From Solibacillus merdavium (GTDB lineage Bacteria; Bacillota; Bacilli; Bacillales_A; Planococcaceae), in assembly GCF_014836935.1 (NCBI RefSeq), contig NZ_JACSPW010000012.1:1-64000 (forward strand): a stretch of DNA of 64,000 nucleotides, given 5' to 3'. Made by a program: the position numbers and the translations under genes. Positions 1-7,945 of this stretch are shown one piece after another; position 1 is the first letter of the stretch, and every line of letters begins with the position of its first letter. The notes under the pieces were generated by a model that did not search any database, was not told the origin of the DNA, and saw nothing but the letters and a program-made list of their open reading frames with translations.

Positions 1-84
1 TATACATTTCGAAAAAAATTTTTTGGCACTCAAAAATGGCGTGAGCCATTGATATATCAACATTTATAGAGGGAGGGGGTTTAT

Positions 85-615
85 ATGCAAATTAGGCAAG
101 CTCAGTTAAAGGATGCTGCAGGAATCGCCAAAGTACATGTGGATAGCTGGCGGACGACGTATAAAGGAATTATTCCGGATGAATATTTGGATGGGCTATC
201 CTACGAACAAAGAGAAGAACTGTGGGAGAGAAATATGGCAGCTCCCGATAATTACATAGTTGTTGCCGAAAATAGCGATGGGCACATTGTCGGCTTTGCT
301 ACTGCAGGGAAAAGGGAAGAAAATCAAACTGACAAGGCAGCTGATTTAACCTCTATTTACCTGTTTGCTGATATGCAAGGTTATGGCATCGGGAAAATGC
401 TAATGAAAGAACTGTTTATCTATTTCACTCAAAATGGTTATGAAAAGATATTTGTGGAAGTGCTAAAGGATAATAAAACCCGCCATTTTTATGAACATTA
501 CGGCGCTCAACTAGTAAAGGAAGTCCAAATCAAAATAGGCGGCAAAGCACTTGATGAGCTTATTTATGAGTGGGAAAGTGCTGAGAAGGTATTAGAAAAA
601 CTGTCGAAACCCTAA
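85..615 (+). CDS. GNAT family N-acetyltransferase
   Basis: A 176-residue single-domain GNAT protein. These enzymes move an acetyl group from acetyl-CoA to an amine; the substrate cannot be read from the sequence. The acetyl-CoA pyrophosphate loop is visible as QGYGIG at residues 98-103, preceded by the usual beta strand (LTSIYLF) and followed by FVEVL and a conserved FYEHYG near 135-140. The start is set by a strong purine-rich site (GAGGGAGGGGG) a few bases upstream. It heads a likely three-gene run with a second GNAT gene and a HAD phosphatase. Family assignment is firm; the acceptor is unknown. Confidence 0.85.
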   Translation: MQIRQAQLKDAAGIAKVHVDSWRTTYKGIIPDEYLDGLSYEQREELWERNMAAPDNYIVVAENSDGHIVGFATAGKREENQTDKAADLTSIYLFADMQGYGIGKMLMKELFIYFTQNGYEKIFVEVLKDNKTRHFYEHYGAQLVKEVQIKIGGKALDELIYEWESAEKVLEKLSKP

Positions 616-648
616 CACCAGATTTATGAGGAAATGAAGTGATGAAAT

Positions 649-1560
649 ATGTGGCAAATCAAACAAGTACAACATATTGATTTATCGGCATTAAAGGATG
701 AATTAAGGCTTCAGATGGAAGAGGTTAAGCCTCGTATTGAAAAAAAGGCATTTCATGAGTTATTTATTCTAGAAAAAAATGACGAAATCATGGGGCTCTC
801 GCTTAGTTGGTTAAACAGCTTTCATCCAAAAGCTAAATATGTAAGAGTCTATACAACTTCAGCCTGTAAAGAAACAAAGTGGCCGACAGCTCTATATGAG
901 CAATTATTCAATGATACTTATCCGCAGAAGCAGCTTATCTTTTCATGTTGGGATGAGAAAAAAGATGCTATTTCTTTTATGGAAAAGCAAGGTTTTAAGC
1001 TATTTAGGAAAACGTATATGCCTGATTTAGAAGTACGAGCTTTATTACAGCAAATGCCGACTGTTCCAACCTTTAAGCAATATGAATCTCTAAATGATGT
1101 CCTGCAAAATGAGGAGAAGAAACAAGCCTTTCTTACACAATTAAAGGAAAACTATGAGAACACACATTTACATAATCCTGTGCAAACATATACATGGCAA
1201 CAGTGGGGAGAAATATTGCTCGATGATGAACCTGATCTAGAGTATAGCTATGTTGTATTTGAAGAAGCACAAGTAAAGGCGTATATTTTGTTGCATAAAT
1301 TAGGCAATCATTATGAAGTCGGATGGATTGGGTTTCAAGGAAATACCGAAGATGAATGGAAACTGACAGCTCTTTTCAAAACACAAATGGAACTGTTACA
1401 GCGTGAAGGAATAAAGAAGGTCTCTATTGAAATAGATACAACAGATACCAGCGCCTTTTCATTATTTAGGTTTCTAGATTTTGAACAATTTCCTAGCTGG
1501 AACAGTTATTCACACAAATTCGATAGGGGTAATATAAATGGTCAAAGCAGTGATATTTGA
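649..1560 (+). CDS. Tandem-GNAT-like acetyltransferase
   Basis: A 303-residue protein that looks like two GNAT folds in a row. The N-terminal half has ELFILEKNDEIMG and a helix-rich end FMEKQGFKLF near residue 115. The C-terminal half has YVVFEEAQVKAYILL followed by IEIDTTDTSAFSLFRFLDF, the C-terminal strand and helix of a GNAT fold. No clear Q/RxxGxG/A loop is visible in either half, so one or both halves may be degenerate. It starts 33 bp after the preceding GNAT gene, and its last 23 bp overlap the HAD gene, indicating translational coupling. Function unknown beyond the fold. Confidence 0.7.
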   Translation: MWQIKQVQHIDLSALKDELRLQMEEVKPRIEKKAFHELFILEKNDEIMGLSLSWLNSFHPKAKYVRVYTTSACKETKWPTALYEQLFNDTYPQKQLIFSCWDEKKDAISFMEKQGFKLFRKTYMPDLEVRALLQQMPTVPTFKQYESLNDVLQNEEKKQAFLTQLKENYENTHLHNPVQTYTWQQWGEILLDDEPDLEYSYVVFEEAQVKAYILLHKLGNHYEVGWIGFQGNTEDEWKLTALFKTQMELLQREGIKKVSIEIDTTDTSAFSLFRFLDFEQFPSWNSYSHKFDRGNINGQSSDI

Positions 1561-2218
1561 TTTGGACGGTACATTATTAAACAGGGATGCATCAGTTAAG
1601 CAATTCATAGCGAATCAATATGACCGTTTCTATCACCAACTACATTCTATTAATCGGCTAGATTTTTTAAACCGCTTTATTGAACTGGAACAAAGAGGTT
1701 ATGTATGGAAGGATAAAGTTTACCAGCAGCTAGTACAGGAATTCAGTATTGAAATCTCTTGGGAAGTCCTGCTTCAAGATTATATAGCTCATTTCCATTC
1801 CCACTGTATCCCTTTTGCCCATTTGTATGAAATGCTTGATGAGCTGAAACAGAGAAACATCCGATTAGCAATCATTACAAATGGTTTCGGACAATTCCAG
1901 ATGGATAATATCCATGCACTCGGTATTGCACACTATTTTGATGCCATTTTAGTATCAGAGTGGGAGCAAATGAAAAAGCCACAGCCTGACATCTTTTATA
2001 AGGCACTGAAGCAAATTAGCGTTCAGCCTGAAGAAAGCATATATGTAGGTGACCATCCAGTAAACGATATAGAAGGGGCTCAGAGTGTGGGCATGAAAAC
2101 TATCTGGAAAGGAGATCCATATTTTGGTTCAGTAACTACACCTTATATAATTGATGATTTAGATGAAATTATAGGTATTGTAGATTCGATCAATGAATCC
2201 CAATCCAGTCTGCTATGA
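1538..2218 (+). CDS. HAD superfamily hydrolase (phosphatase)
   Basis: A 226-residue HAD-type phosphatase, probably acting on a small phosphorylated metabolite in the cytoplasm. Motif I is DLDGT (D8 nucleophile, D10 general acid), motif II is TNG at 114-116, motif III lysine lies in KKPQPDIF at about 147, and motif IV is GDHPVND at 171-177. A helical cap lies between motifs I and II, as in the YjjG/PGP-like subgroup. The ATG at 1538 has AGGGG just upstream and lies inside the end of the preceding gene. Substrate not predictable. Confidence 0.88.
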   Translation: MVKAVIFDLDGTLLNRDASVKQFIANQYDRFYHQLHSINRLDFLNRFIELEQRGYVWKDKVYQQLVQEFSIEISWEVLLQDYIAHFHSHCIPFAHLYEMLDELKQRNIRLAIITNGFGQFQMDNIHALGIAHYFDAILVSEWEQMKKPQPDIFYKALKQISVQPEESIYVGDHPVNDIEGAQSVGMKTIWKGDPYFGSVTTPYIIDDLDEIIGIVDSINESQSSLL

Positions 2219-2231
2219 CAAGGAGGTCATT

Positions 2232-2378
2232 ATGAACCATATTGCCATCCATACTCATAAAGAAGCGGCACGCTTTATGTGCCATCTGCTTGAACAGGAA
2301 AAGGAATGGATCTTTTCTAAACTAGAGGAGCCGAAACGAATTTTGAGATTTTGGGAGAGAGTTATACAAATTATGTAG
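2232..2378 (+). CDS. Small protein, 48 aa, possibly frameshifted
   Basis: A short reading frame directly after the HAD gene with a very good ribosome binding site (AAGGAGG, about 7 bases before the ATG at 2232). The product begins MNHIAIHTHKEAARF and is helix-prone. Near the C-terminus the +1 frame reads TNFEILGESYTNYVAK to a stop just downstream, which looks as protein-like as the annotated end, so a 1-base slip near 2340 is possible. I do not recognise the family. Confidence 0.45.
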   Translation: MNHIAIHTHKEAARFMCHLLEQEKEWIFSKLEEPKRILRFWERVIQIM

Positions 2379-2493
2379 CGAAATAATGAACAGTTTTTCC
2401 GTTAAAGTCCAATTATATAAGCCTCTTTCCTAGATACATACCATATATGTTTGTTAGTATGAAACAGAGATGAATTTTAAAAGGGTGAATTTG

Positions 2494-2820
2494 ATGTATA
2501 AAAAAATGTTAATCGTATTTAGTGCAGCTACTATTTTATCTGCATGCGGAAACAGCGCCGATGCTGAGAAGGAAGTAATTGATGCGCAATTTGAGCTGCA
2601 TGGGGATTATGCAAATTTACCAGAATACCTGTATATTCTTGAAGAAATTGAAGCCGAGCAGTATGATTTTAATACTGTAACCGACAATGATGACAAGCGC
2701 GTCATTTCTATTCAAGCGGATAGTGAAAATTACCGATCTATTTATGTTTATAAAACATCTCGCTTAATCATCCAGCATGAAGGGAATCAAGGCGAAATAT
2801 TTAATGAAGAAATCGATTGA
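2494..2820 (+). CDS. Small secreted lipoprotein
   Basis: A 108-residue putative lipoprotein. The N-terminus MYKKMLIVFSAATILSACG is a lipoprotein signal peptide with lipobox LSAC, so the mature protein begins at Cys and is anchored outside the membrane. The rest is acidic and has no motif I recognise. I chose the ATG at 2494, which has AAAGGG upstream and gives a normal signal peptide; the ATG at 2470 would add residues before it. A terminator follows, so it is likely monocistronic. Confidence 0.7.
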   Translation: MYKKMLIVFSAATILSACGNSADAEKEVIDAQFELHGDYANLPEYLYILEEIEAEQYDFNTVTDNDDKRVISIQADSENYRSIYVYKTSRLIIQHEGNQGEIFNEEID

Positions 2821-2841
2821 AACCACAAATAACTAGCTCAA

Positions 2842-2871
2842 AATCCTCCTACTAGTAGTGGGGATTTTTTT
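2842..2871 (+). terminator. Rho-independent terminator
   Basis: An AATCC...GGATT hairpin around CTACTAGTAG, followed by a run of seven T. It closes the lipoprotein gene. Confidence 0.7.
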
Positions 2872-2958
2872 ACTCTATGCTAAGGGGGAAGTACTATATT
2901 TATATTTAATACAGTCATTTTATGGATCGTTATATCCACACTTATTAATACATATTTA

Positions 2959-3516
2959 ATGACATTTCCTATACCCGTTTTACGTAAAAGAGCTTATCCT
3001 GCCAACTATCTGATTCAACAAAATAATCGAATAGATTTCCAAAACAATACGGAATGTGCGGCCTTTTCAACAGCGTATATTTTGCGCCATTTTGGTTTGG
3101 AGGCGGAGGGGGAAGCGTTATACACACATTTTCCTAGTAAAACGATGGCCGGCAATGTATATCCAAAGGGAATCCGGACGGTGTTAAATAAAAAGGGCTT
3201 TAAAACAAACTATTATAAAGGGAATATCCACACATTAAAATACGAAGTTAGTAAAGGAACTCCTGTAATTGTTTTTATTAAAGTACATAAGAATCTCAAT
3301 AACTTGCATTTTGTCCCGGTTGTAGGCTACGACAAGGAGTATATTTACCTTTCAGAGTCTTTAAAGCATCTGGTGAATAGTGAAGGTGAACACAAGAGCT
3401 ATAATCGGAAAGTTCCTATCGAAGAATTTAAAAAACTTTGGGATGTAAAGAGACTGCATATGCTTTTTTATAGCAATACATACTTAGCCGTTCATGCCAA
3501 TTCAAAGGAGGGATGA
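2959..3516 (+). CDS. C39-like cysteine peptidase family protein
   Basis: A 185-residue papain-like (Peptidase_C39_2-like) protein. The presumed catalytic Cys is C33 in NNTECAAFSTAY, the His is H117 in NNLHFVPVVGYD, and D125 follows at the expected spacing. In peptidase C39 proteins this fold cleaves leader peptides; stand-alone versions are mostly uncharacterised. The frame stays open upstream to 2884 and encodes a hydrophobic stretch (TVILWIVISTLINTYL) directly before the annotated ATG. An AGGGGGAA site sits at 2883-2890 but no ATG, GTG or TTG follows it in frame. The true product may therefore be membrane-anchored and start at a rare codon. The small downstream gene overlaps its stop. Confidence 0.65.
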   Translation: MTFPIPVLRKRAYPANYLIQQNNRIDFQNNTECAAFSTAYILRHFGLEAEGEALYTHFPSKTMAGNVYPKGIRTVLNKKGFKTNYYKGNIHTLKYEVSKGTPVIVFIKVHKNLNNLHFVPVVGYDKEYIYLSESLKHLVNSEGEHKSYNRKVPIEEFKKLWDVKRLHMLFYSNTYLAVHANSKEG

Positions 3517-3653
3517 AAATGTTTAAATATATCGATGATATGGCTGGAGCTATATTTGATATTTTTAAATATATTTGTTATTTTTTTGCTGGCGCAATAA
3601 TCGTTGGTGCACCACTATACTTGATTGCTAAATTATTTGAGTGGCTTTTCTAA
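3513..3653 (+). CDS. Small membrane protein, 46 aa
   Basis: A 46-residue protein starting MKMFKYIDDMAG with one strongly hydrophobic segment (FFAGAIIVGAPLYLIAKL). Its ATG overlaps the stop of the C39-like gene (ATGA) and is preceded by AAAGGAGGG, so the pair is translationally coupled. Function unknown; coupling suggests it works with the C39-like protein at the membrane. Confidence 0.65.
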   Translation: MKMFKYIDDMAGAIFDIFKYICYFFAGAIIVGAPLYLIAKLFEWLF

Positions 3654-3702
3654 ATGTCTTATATATAGAACTTTGAAAGGATTTAAATTCCAGCATAAGA
3701 AA

Positions 3703-3737
3703 AAATATCCATTTTCATTAGGGAAATGGATATTTTT
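3703..3737. terminator. Terminator between convergent genes
   Basis: The hairpin AAATATCCATTTTC / GAAATGGATATTT has A-rich and T-rich flanks and can work in both directions. It separates the plus-strand small membrane gene from the minus-strand zinc-ribbon gene. Confidence 0.75.
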
Positions 3738-3775
3738 CGGTTAGAGCATAAATTAAAGACCATCCGCCTATAAAA

Positions 3776-3988
3776 TTAATACGTGTCCTTAAACCGTTTT
3801 GGCTTTTTCACATAGCCTTCAATTACGAACCCGCACTCCGTACAAATAATGTATTCAACCTTGGACCCGAACCCTAATTTATTGACGACGGACATGACAC
3901 TGTAGCCACTGTGCTGGCCTTTTCCTAATTCCGTCGAACCGCATTTTGGACAATCACTTACCTTTGTAGATTCGATCAATTTCTTCAC
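3776..3988 (-). CDS. Small zinc-ribbon protein
   Basis: A 70-residue protein with two CxxC knuckles, CPKC near residues 14-17 and CTEC near 49-52, spaced as in a zinc ribbon. The basic C-terminus (YVKKPKRFKDTY) could contact nucleic acid. It lies 11 bp downstream of a membrane-protein gene on the same strand and is probably cotranscribed. No specific role can be assigned. Confidence 0.7.
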   Translation of the reverse strand: MKKLIESTKVSDCPKCGSTELGKGQHSGYSVMSVVNKLGFGSKVEYIICTECGFVIEGYVKKPKRFKDTY

Positions 3989-3999
3989 TCCTCGTTTTG

Positions 4000-4689
4000 C
4001 TATACTGATTCCGTTACTACTTCCGAACTTTGTGTCTCCGGTTGCTTGTTTTCATGTGATTGTTTCGTATGTTTTTGCACAACGTTATTAATATTAAAGA
4101 AAAGTCCCATTACAATAATGGAAAATATCCAGCCCGCTACTTTTTTATAGATAAGCATGTCCCCATATCCATCGATACCATATTTATTTAGCAGAAACGC
4201 CGTTAAACCTGCCATAAAGAGACCCCGAATAATAAACACCGCTTGGATGATTTGAAACCATTTGAAAATGCCCTTTTGAAAAAATAAAGTTTTGCTGTCT
4301 TTTCTGTCATAGCCCTGTAAATAGGCAAAATCGACCGCGATATATAATGAAAAAGGCTGCTTTACGATGAATAGAATACAGTATAAAAAAGTATAAAAGA
4401 GACTTAAATAAATGCCATTTATAATCATTTGCTCTGCTGAACCTGACAGTAAATCGACCGTTGTGCCAATTAACAGCGAACCTAAAATAAATATTCCTGT
4501 TATATTAAACTGTCTATCAAAAATAAAGCGGTAAAGGGTATAAACAATACCAGGAACGGTTGAAAGCAGCATCGCAACATAATCCCCTAAAGGTTCCCTA
4601 CCAAAATTCCAAATAATATAGGGGAATGCCGCATAAAATAGCAGCTCAAGTAAAATAGAATTTTTATTCGACTGTGGTTTTTTTGCCAT
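4000..4689 (-). CDS. VC0807-like integral membrane protein
   Basis: A 229-residue membrane protein with about six hydrophobic segments and a conserved-looking central stretch (DLLSGSAEQMIINGIYLS) that reminds me of the VC0807 family of unknown function. The C-terminus is polar and acidic. I chose the ATG at 4689 because GGAGG lies five bases upstream; a TTG four codons earlier overlaps that site. Likely the first gene of a two-gene operon with the zinc-ribbon protein. Confidence 0.65.
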   Translation of the reverse strand: MAKKPQSNKNSILLELLFYAAFPYIIWNFGREPLGDYVAMLLSTVPGIVYTLYRFIFDRQFNITGIFILGSLLIGTTVDLLSGSAEQMIINGIYLSLFYTFLYCILFIVKQPFSLYIAVDFAYLQGYDRKDSKTLFFQKGIFKWFQIIQAVFIIRGLFMAGLTAFLLNKYGIDGYGDMLIYKKVAGWIFSIIVMGLFFNINNVVQKHTKQSHENKQPETQSSEVVTESV

Positions 4690-4787
4690 AGAATCCTCCA
4701 ATATAACAATATAAATACAATTATAAACTTAATTTACATAAAATGGATTACGTTATTTCTTAAAGAATTAATATAAAAAAGTAATTG

Positions 4788-5981
4788 TTAGACTAACTTG
4801 ATTACATTTGACATGAAGAATAATAAAAAGTACAGCGTAACAAATGTGAACAATAGGATTCTTTCTTTTCTGGCAATATATGAAATACACGTAACAATAA
4901 TTGATCCAGCTGCCAATGCAGAAACTAAAGGACTGCTTAACAGAAGGCTTAAGGTAAAGAAAACAAAGAAAGCTGCATAGGACCAGTTTTTTAGTTTTAA
5001 AAATACCCCTTGAGCACCTGTTTCGGTAATTTTCCATTTACCTAAATAGTTATGTTCGTTTTTATTAGGTTTTAGTGATAAATTCTCTTGATCAAACTGC
5101 ATGTATACGGGCTGCAAATAAGGTGCACACCCATCTACTGCTTCATAACCCCAGTAAAAAGGTTCTCCATCAATTTGGAAAGGCGCAATGGGCGGGTATG
5201 GCGAATTAACTATTGTTAGTTTATCCAGATCGTTATATTTAGGGGATAAATAGAGCTCTGCATCATAAGAAAAGACAACACGCTGTCCTTCTAATTGACC
5301 GAAGTATGCAGTCCATTTTAATGTACGGATATTACTAAACAAAAACTGGAATTTCTTCTTCTTTTGAAGTGATGCTAAACTGCAATCGACAGGAACCCAG
5401 CCTGCCTGTTCATCATAAAGTTCATTCCACACATGAGCTCCCATCTTACCATTAGCCCAACTACCGATAAGCGTACGGCAAGGAATCCCGATGGAACGAC
5501 ATAGTGAAGAAAATAGAAAAGAATATTCTCCACAATCACCTTGCTTCGCTTGTAAAAAGGACTTAGTGCCACGTCCTTTAGGGGGATAAACATATTTATA
5601 TTGAGTGACTGTATAATTAAAGATAGCCTTCGCTTTTTCCATTGTCGTTACAGCCCCAGCCGTTATTTCATGTGCTAGATTCCTCATCTGTTCATCCACA
5701 ACAACGAGTGTACCGCTGCGCAAATAAAATGCCTTTTCCTTATCCGTAAGCATTTTTTGTTCATTTTGTTTATACGTATCGATAGAATAATTCATTTGAA
5801 ACTGTTCATTTTCTTTTAAAGTAAAATAAAAGAGTTCATTATTGCCGTCATCAATTGTTTTTTCTTCAGGGGAATGAGTACAAGTCACGTCAGGGTGATC
5901 CATCGGTAAAGTAGTCCATATCCTTGTTATGCCTTTATTTGAGTTGTGATACGAATATGCTATATTGACAATATTTTTCAT
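4788..5981 (-). CDS. Transglutaminase-like membrane protein
   Basis: A 397-residue protein with a transglutaminase-like core and C-terminal membrane segments. The Cys-His-Asp triad is visible: C150 in QGDCGEYS, H183 in GAHVWNE and D199 in VPVDCS. The core is followed by an about 120-residue linker and then two or three hydrophobic helices, the reverse of the TgpA order. Such proteins may act as peptidases or crosslinkers; no substrate is evident. The ATG at 5981 has AAAAGG upstream; the GTG three codons earlier overlaps that site. Confidence 0.78.
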   Translation of the reverse strand: MKNIVNIAYSYHNSNKGITRIWTTLPMDHPDVTCTHSPEEKTIDDGNNELFYFTLKENEQFQMNYSIDTYKQNEQKMLTDKEKAFYLRSGTLVVVDEQMRNLAHEITAGAVTTMEKAKAIFNYTVTQYKYVYPPKGRGTKSFLQAKQGDCGEYSFLFSSLCRSIGIPCRTLIGSWANGKMGAHVWNELYDEQAGWVPVDCSLASLQKKKKFQFLFSNIRTLKWTAYFGQLEGQRVVFSYDAELYLSPKYNDLDKLTIVNSPYPPIAPFQIDGEPFYWGYEAVDGCAPYLQPVYMQFDQENLSLKPNKNEHNYLGKWKITETGAQGVFLKLKNWSYAAFFVFFTLSLLLSSPLVSALAAGSIIVTCISYIARKERILLFTFVTLYFLLFFMSNVIKLV

Positions 5982-6154
5982 TATAGACACCTTTTCTTTT
6001 AATGATTTTTAAATATTCTGGATATTTGTATATACGGAAAATACTTATAAAAGTTTCAATGTATTTAATTTTATAAGATCAAGTAAAGGTAAAAGGAATG
6101 AGAAAGAGGGTAGCAAGAAGGTGCGAATTTACTATTAGTTTTCTGATTTATCTA

Positions 6155-6163
6155 TGTTACAAT
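6155..6163 (+). promoter_or_regulatory. Extended -10 promoter of the rib operon (candidate)
   Basis: TGTTACAAT is an extended -10 element, about 20 bp upstream of the first FMN aptamer. I see only a weak -35 (TTAGTT, 17 bp upstream). Transcription starting near 6170 would place both riboswitches in the leader RNA. Confidence 0.4.
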
Positions 6164-6182
6164 AATTTTCAAATAAAATAAT

Positions 6183-6311
6183 TTCCTTCGGGGTCGGGTG
6201 AAATTCCCAATCGACGGTGATGAGTTAATCTCTAAGCCCGTGAGCCGCTTTTTGTGTGCAGGATTTGGTGCAAGTCCAAAGCCGACAGTATAGTCTGGAT
6301 GGGAGAAGGAA
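6183..6311 (+). promoter_or_regulatory. FMN riboswitch, first copy (RFN element)
   Basis: A complete RFN aptamer. The P1 strands are TTCCTTCGGGG and GGGAGAAGGAA, and between them are the conserved blocks GGGTGAAATTCCC, CGACGGTGATGAG, AGCCCGTGAGCC, GATTTGGTG, CAAGTCC and AAAGCCGACAGT. It lies on the leader of the riboflavin operon and is followed by its own terminator. FMN binding is expected to stop transcription. The 3' P1 strand GGGAGAA can also pair with TTTTCCC at the base of that terminator, giving a plausible antiterminator. Recognition is by sequence and is strong. Confidence 0.96.
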
Positions 6312-6368
6312 TAGCCACGCATTTTTTAAAAATTTGATTTAAAATGTGCTTTTTTGCTATACACTTTT

Positions 6369-6397
6369 CCCGTCGCACCAAGTGACGGGATTTTTTT
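6369..6397 (+). terminator. Terminator of the first FMN riboswitch
   Basis: CCCGTCGC / GTGACGGG forms an 8-bp stem with one G-U pair and a five-base loop, followed by seven T. It lies about 57 bp after the first aptamer and is the presumed expression platform. Confidence 0.85.
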
Positions 6398-6417
6398 ATT
6401 GATAATTTTATATGAAT

Positions 6418-6545
6418 TTCCTTCGGGGTCGGGTGAAATTCCCAATCGACGGTGATGAGTTTAACTCTAAGCCCGTGAGCCACTTTTGTGTGCAGGATTT
6501 GGTGCAAGTCCAAAGCCGACAGTATAGTCTGGATGGGAGAAGGAA
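6418..6545 (+). promoter_or_regulatory. FMN riboswitch, second copy (RFN element)
   Basis: A second complete RFN aptamer, nearly identical to the first. Differences are confined to a few bases in the GAGTTTAACTC hairpin and the CCACTTTTGTG hairpin. All conserved FMN-binding blocks are intact, so both copies look functional. Its linker and terminator are unrelated in sequence to those of copy 1. The 3' P1 strand can pair imperfectly with TTCCCTCTC at 6604-6612, just before the terminator. Confidence 0.96.
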
Positions 6546-6615
6546 GCAATGTCATTCGCTTTTTGAAATTTGTGTTCAAAAGGCTTATTTGATGCTGCTA
6601 AATTTCCCTCTCATC

Positions 6616-6645
6616 GAACTCCGAATTCAATCGGGGTTCTTTTTT
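6616..6645 (+). terminator. Terminator of the second FMN riboswitch
   Basis: GAACTCCGA / TCGGGGTTC forms a 9-bp stem with one G-U pair, followed by six T. It lies 24 bp before the ribE start codon, so it acts immediately before the operon. Confidence 0.85.
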
Positions 6646-6668
6646 AATTTTAAAAAGAGGTGAGTAGG

Positions 6669-7304
6669 ATGTTTACAGGAATTATTGAAGAGTTAGGAAC
6701 TGTGGAGAAGATTAGTCAGTCCACACAAACGATGGAATTATCCATTCGAGCAAGTAAAATTTTAGAAGACGTAAAACTCGGAGACAGCATTGCGGTGAAC
6801 GGTGTTTGTTTAACAGTGAAAAAATTTTCGTCCAATTCATTTTTGGCAGATGTGATGCCTGAAACTGTTAAAGCAACAAGCCTGAAACAATTGACTGTAG
6901 GTATGCATGTCAATTTGGAACGGGCAATGCTGGCGGACGGCCGTTTTGGCGGACATATTGTATCTGGCCATGTTGATGGTGTCGCAATCATACAGCGGAA
7001 AAGACCTGTTGCTAATGCGGTCTATGTGGATTTAGCGATGGACCGTACTTTAATTGCACAGTGTATCGAAAAAGGTTCTATAACAGTCGATGGCATAAGC
7101 TTAACGATTTTTAATGTGTCAGATACACTCGTTACCATTTCCTTAATCCCCCATACGTACGAACAGACCGTGTTGGGCTATAAAAAGGCTGGGGATGTTG
7201 TGAATATTGAAACAGATTTGATCGGGAAATATGTGAAAAAGCATTTACAAAATCAAACGATAAATACGATTACACAAGATTTTCTGCAACGTACAGGGTT
7301 TTAA
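6669..7304 (+). CDS. ribE: Riboflavin synthase alpha chain
   Basis: A 211-residue riboflavin synthase that dismutates two 6,7-dimethyl-8-ribityllumazines into riboflavin and the ribitylamino-pyrimidinedione. It starts [10 protein letters not shown], the family signature, and shows the two duplicated lumazine-binding domains: domain 1 with GVCLTVK and [10 protein letters not shown], domain 2 with GISLTI and IPHTYEQT. I use the ATG at 6669 with GAGGTGA upstream; a GTG three codons earlier overlaps this site. First gene of a ribE-ribB-ribH operon controlled by two FMN riboswitches. In B. subtilis a ribD homologue would precede it; here there is none. Confidence 0.95.
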   Translation: MFTGIIEELGTVEKISQSTQTMELSIRASKILEDVKLGDSIAVNGVCLTVKKFSSNSFLADVMPETVKATSLKQLTVGMHVNLERAMLADGRFGGHIVSGHVDGVAIIQRKRPVANAVYVDLAMDRTLIAQCIEKGSITVDGISLTIFNVSDTLVTISLIPHTYEQTVLGYKKAGDVVNIETDLIGKYVKKHLQNQTINTITQDFLQRTGF

Positions 7305-7318
7305 AGGAGTGGGAAAAG

Positions 7319-7930
7319 ATGAATACGATTGACGAAGCAATTCAAGCATTAAAAAATGGTGAAATTATTATTGTATCTGATGATGAAAATCGAGAGAATG
7401 AAGGAGATTTTCTCGTTTTAGGAGAATTTGCAACACCGGAAAATATCAACTTTATGGCACTTCATGGTAGGGGATTAATATGTACACCTATTTCTCTAGC
7501 CATCGCTGAAAAACTTTGTCTTCACCCAATGGTCCAGAGTAATACAGATACATATCAAACGGCTTTTACGATTAGTATCGATCATATTAACACAACGACA
7601 GGAATCAGTGCATTTGAACGTTCAGCAACGATATTGGCATTACTTGAACCAGCAGCGAAGCCGGAACATTTCCACCGTCCTGGGCATGTTTTTCCGCTTA
7701 TCGCAAAAGAAGGCGGGGTAATAGAGCGCCGCGGTCATACAGAGGCAGGGGTAGATCTTGCAAAATTATGCGGGTCGATGGAAGCGGCGGTCATATGCGA
7801 AATTATGAATGAAGATGGTTCGATGGCGCGGATGCCGCAGCTTGAAAGACTCGCACTAAAACATCAGCTGAAATTTATTACGATAGAAGATTTAGTTCAA
7901 TATATAAAAATAAACACAATGGTTGTATAA
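7319..7930 (+). CDS. ribB: 3,4-dihydroxy-2-butanone-4-phosphate synthase
   Basis: A 203-residue enzyme making 3,4-dihydroxy-2-butanone 4-phosphate and formate from ribulose 5-phosphate. The signature is complete: [11 protein letters not shown] near residues 21-31, HGRGLICTP near 51-59, RPGHVFPL near 120 and [12 protein letters not shown] near 138-149. In most Bacillales this domain is fused to GTP cyclohydrolase II (RibBA/RibAB, about 400 residues). Here the protein stops right after the RibB domain, so GTP cyclohydrolase II must be encoded elsewhere. Start set by AAAGGAGTG; gap to ribE is 14 bp. Confidence 0.94.
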   Translation: MNTIDEAIQALKNGEIIIVSDDENRENEGDFLVLGEFATPENINFMALHGRGLICTPISLAIAEKLCLHPMVQSNTDTYQTAFTISIDHINTTTGISAFERSATILALLEPAAKPEHFHRPGHVFPLIAKEGGVIERRGHTEAGVDLAKLCGSMEAAVICEIMNEDGSMARMPQLERLALKHQLKFITIEDLVQYIKINTMVV

Positions 7931-7945
7931 GAAGGAGCATATGAA

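Noticed and set aside
49-60. 12-bp palindrome TTGATATATCAA before the first gene
   Set aside because: Short and A/T-rich; expected by chance in this composition, with no regulator known for it.
6232-6663. Open frames on both strands over the FMN riboswitches
   Set aside because: They exist because both aptamer copies are nearly identical and free of stops; the translations repeat themselves and there is no ribosome site.
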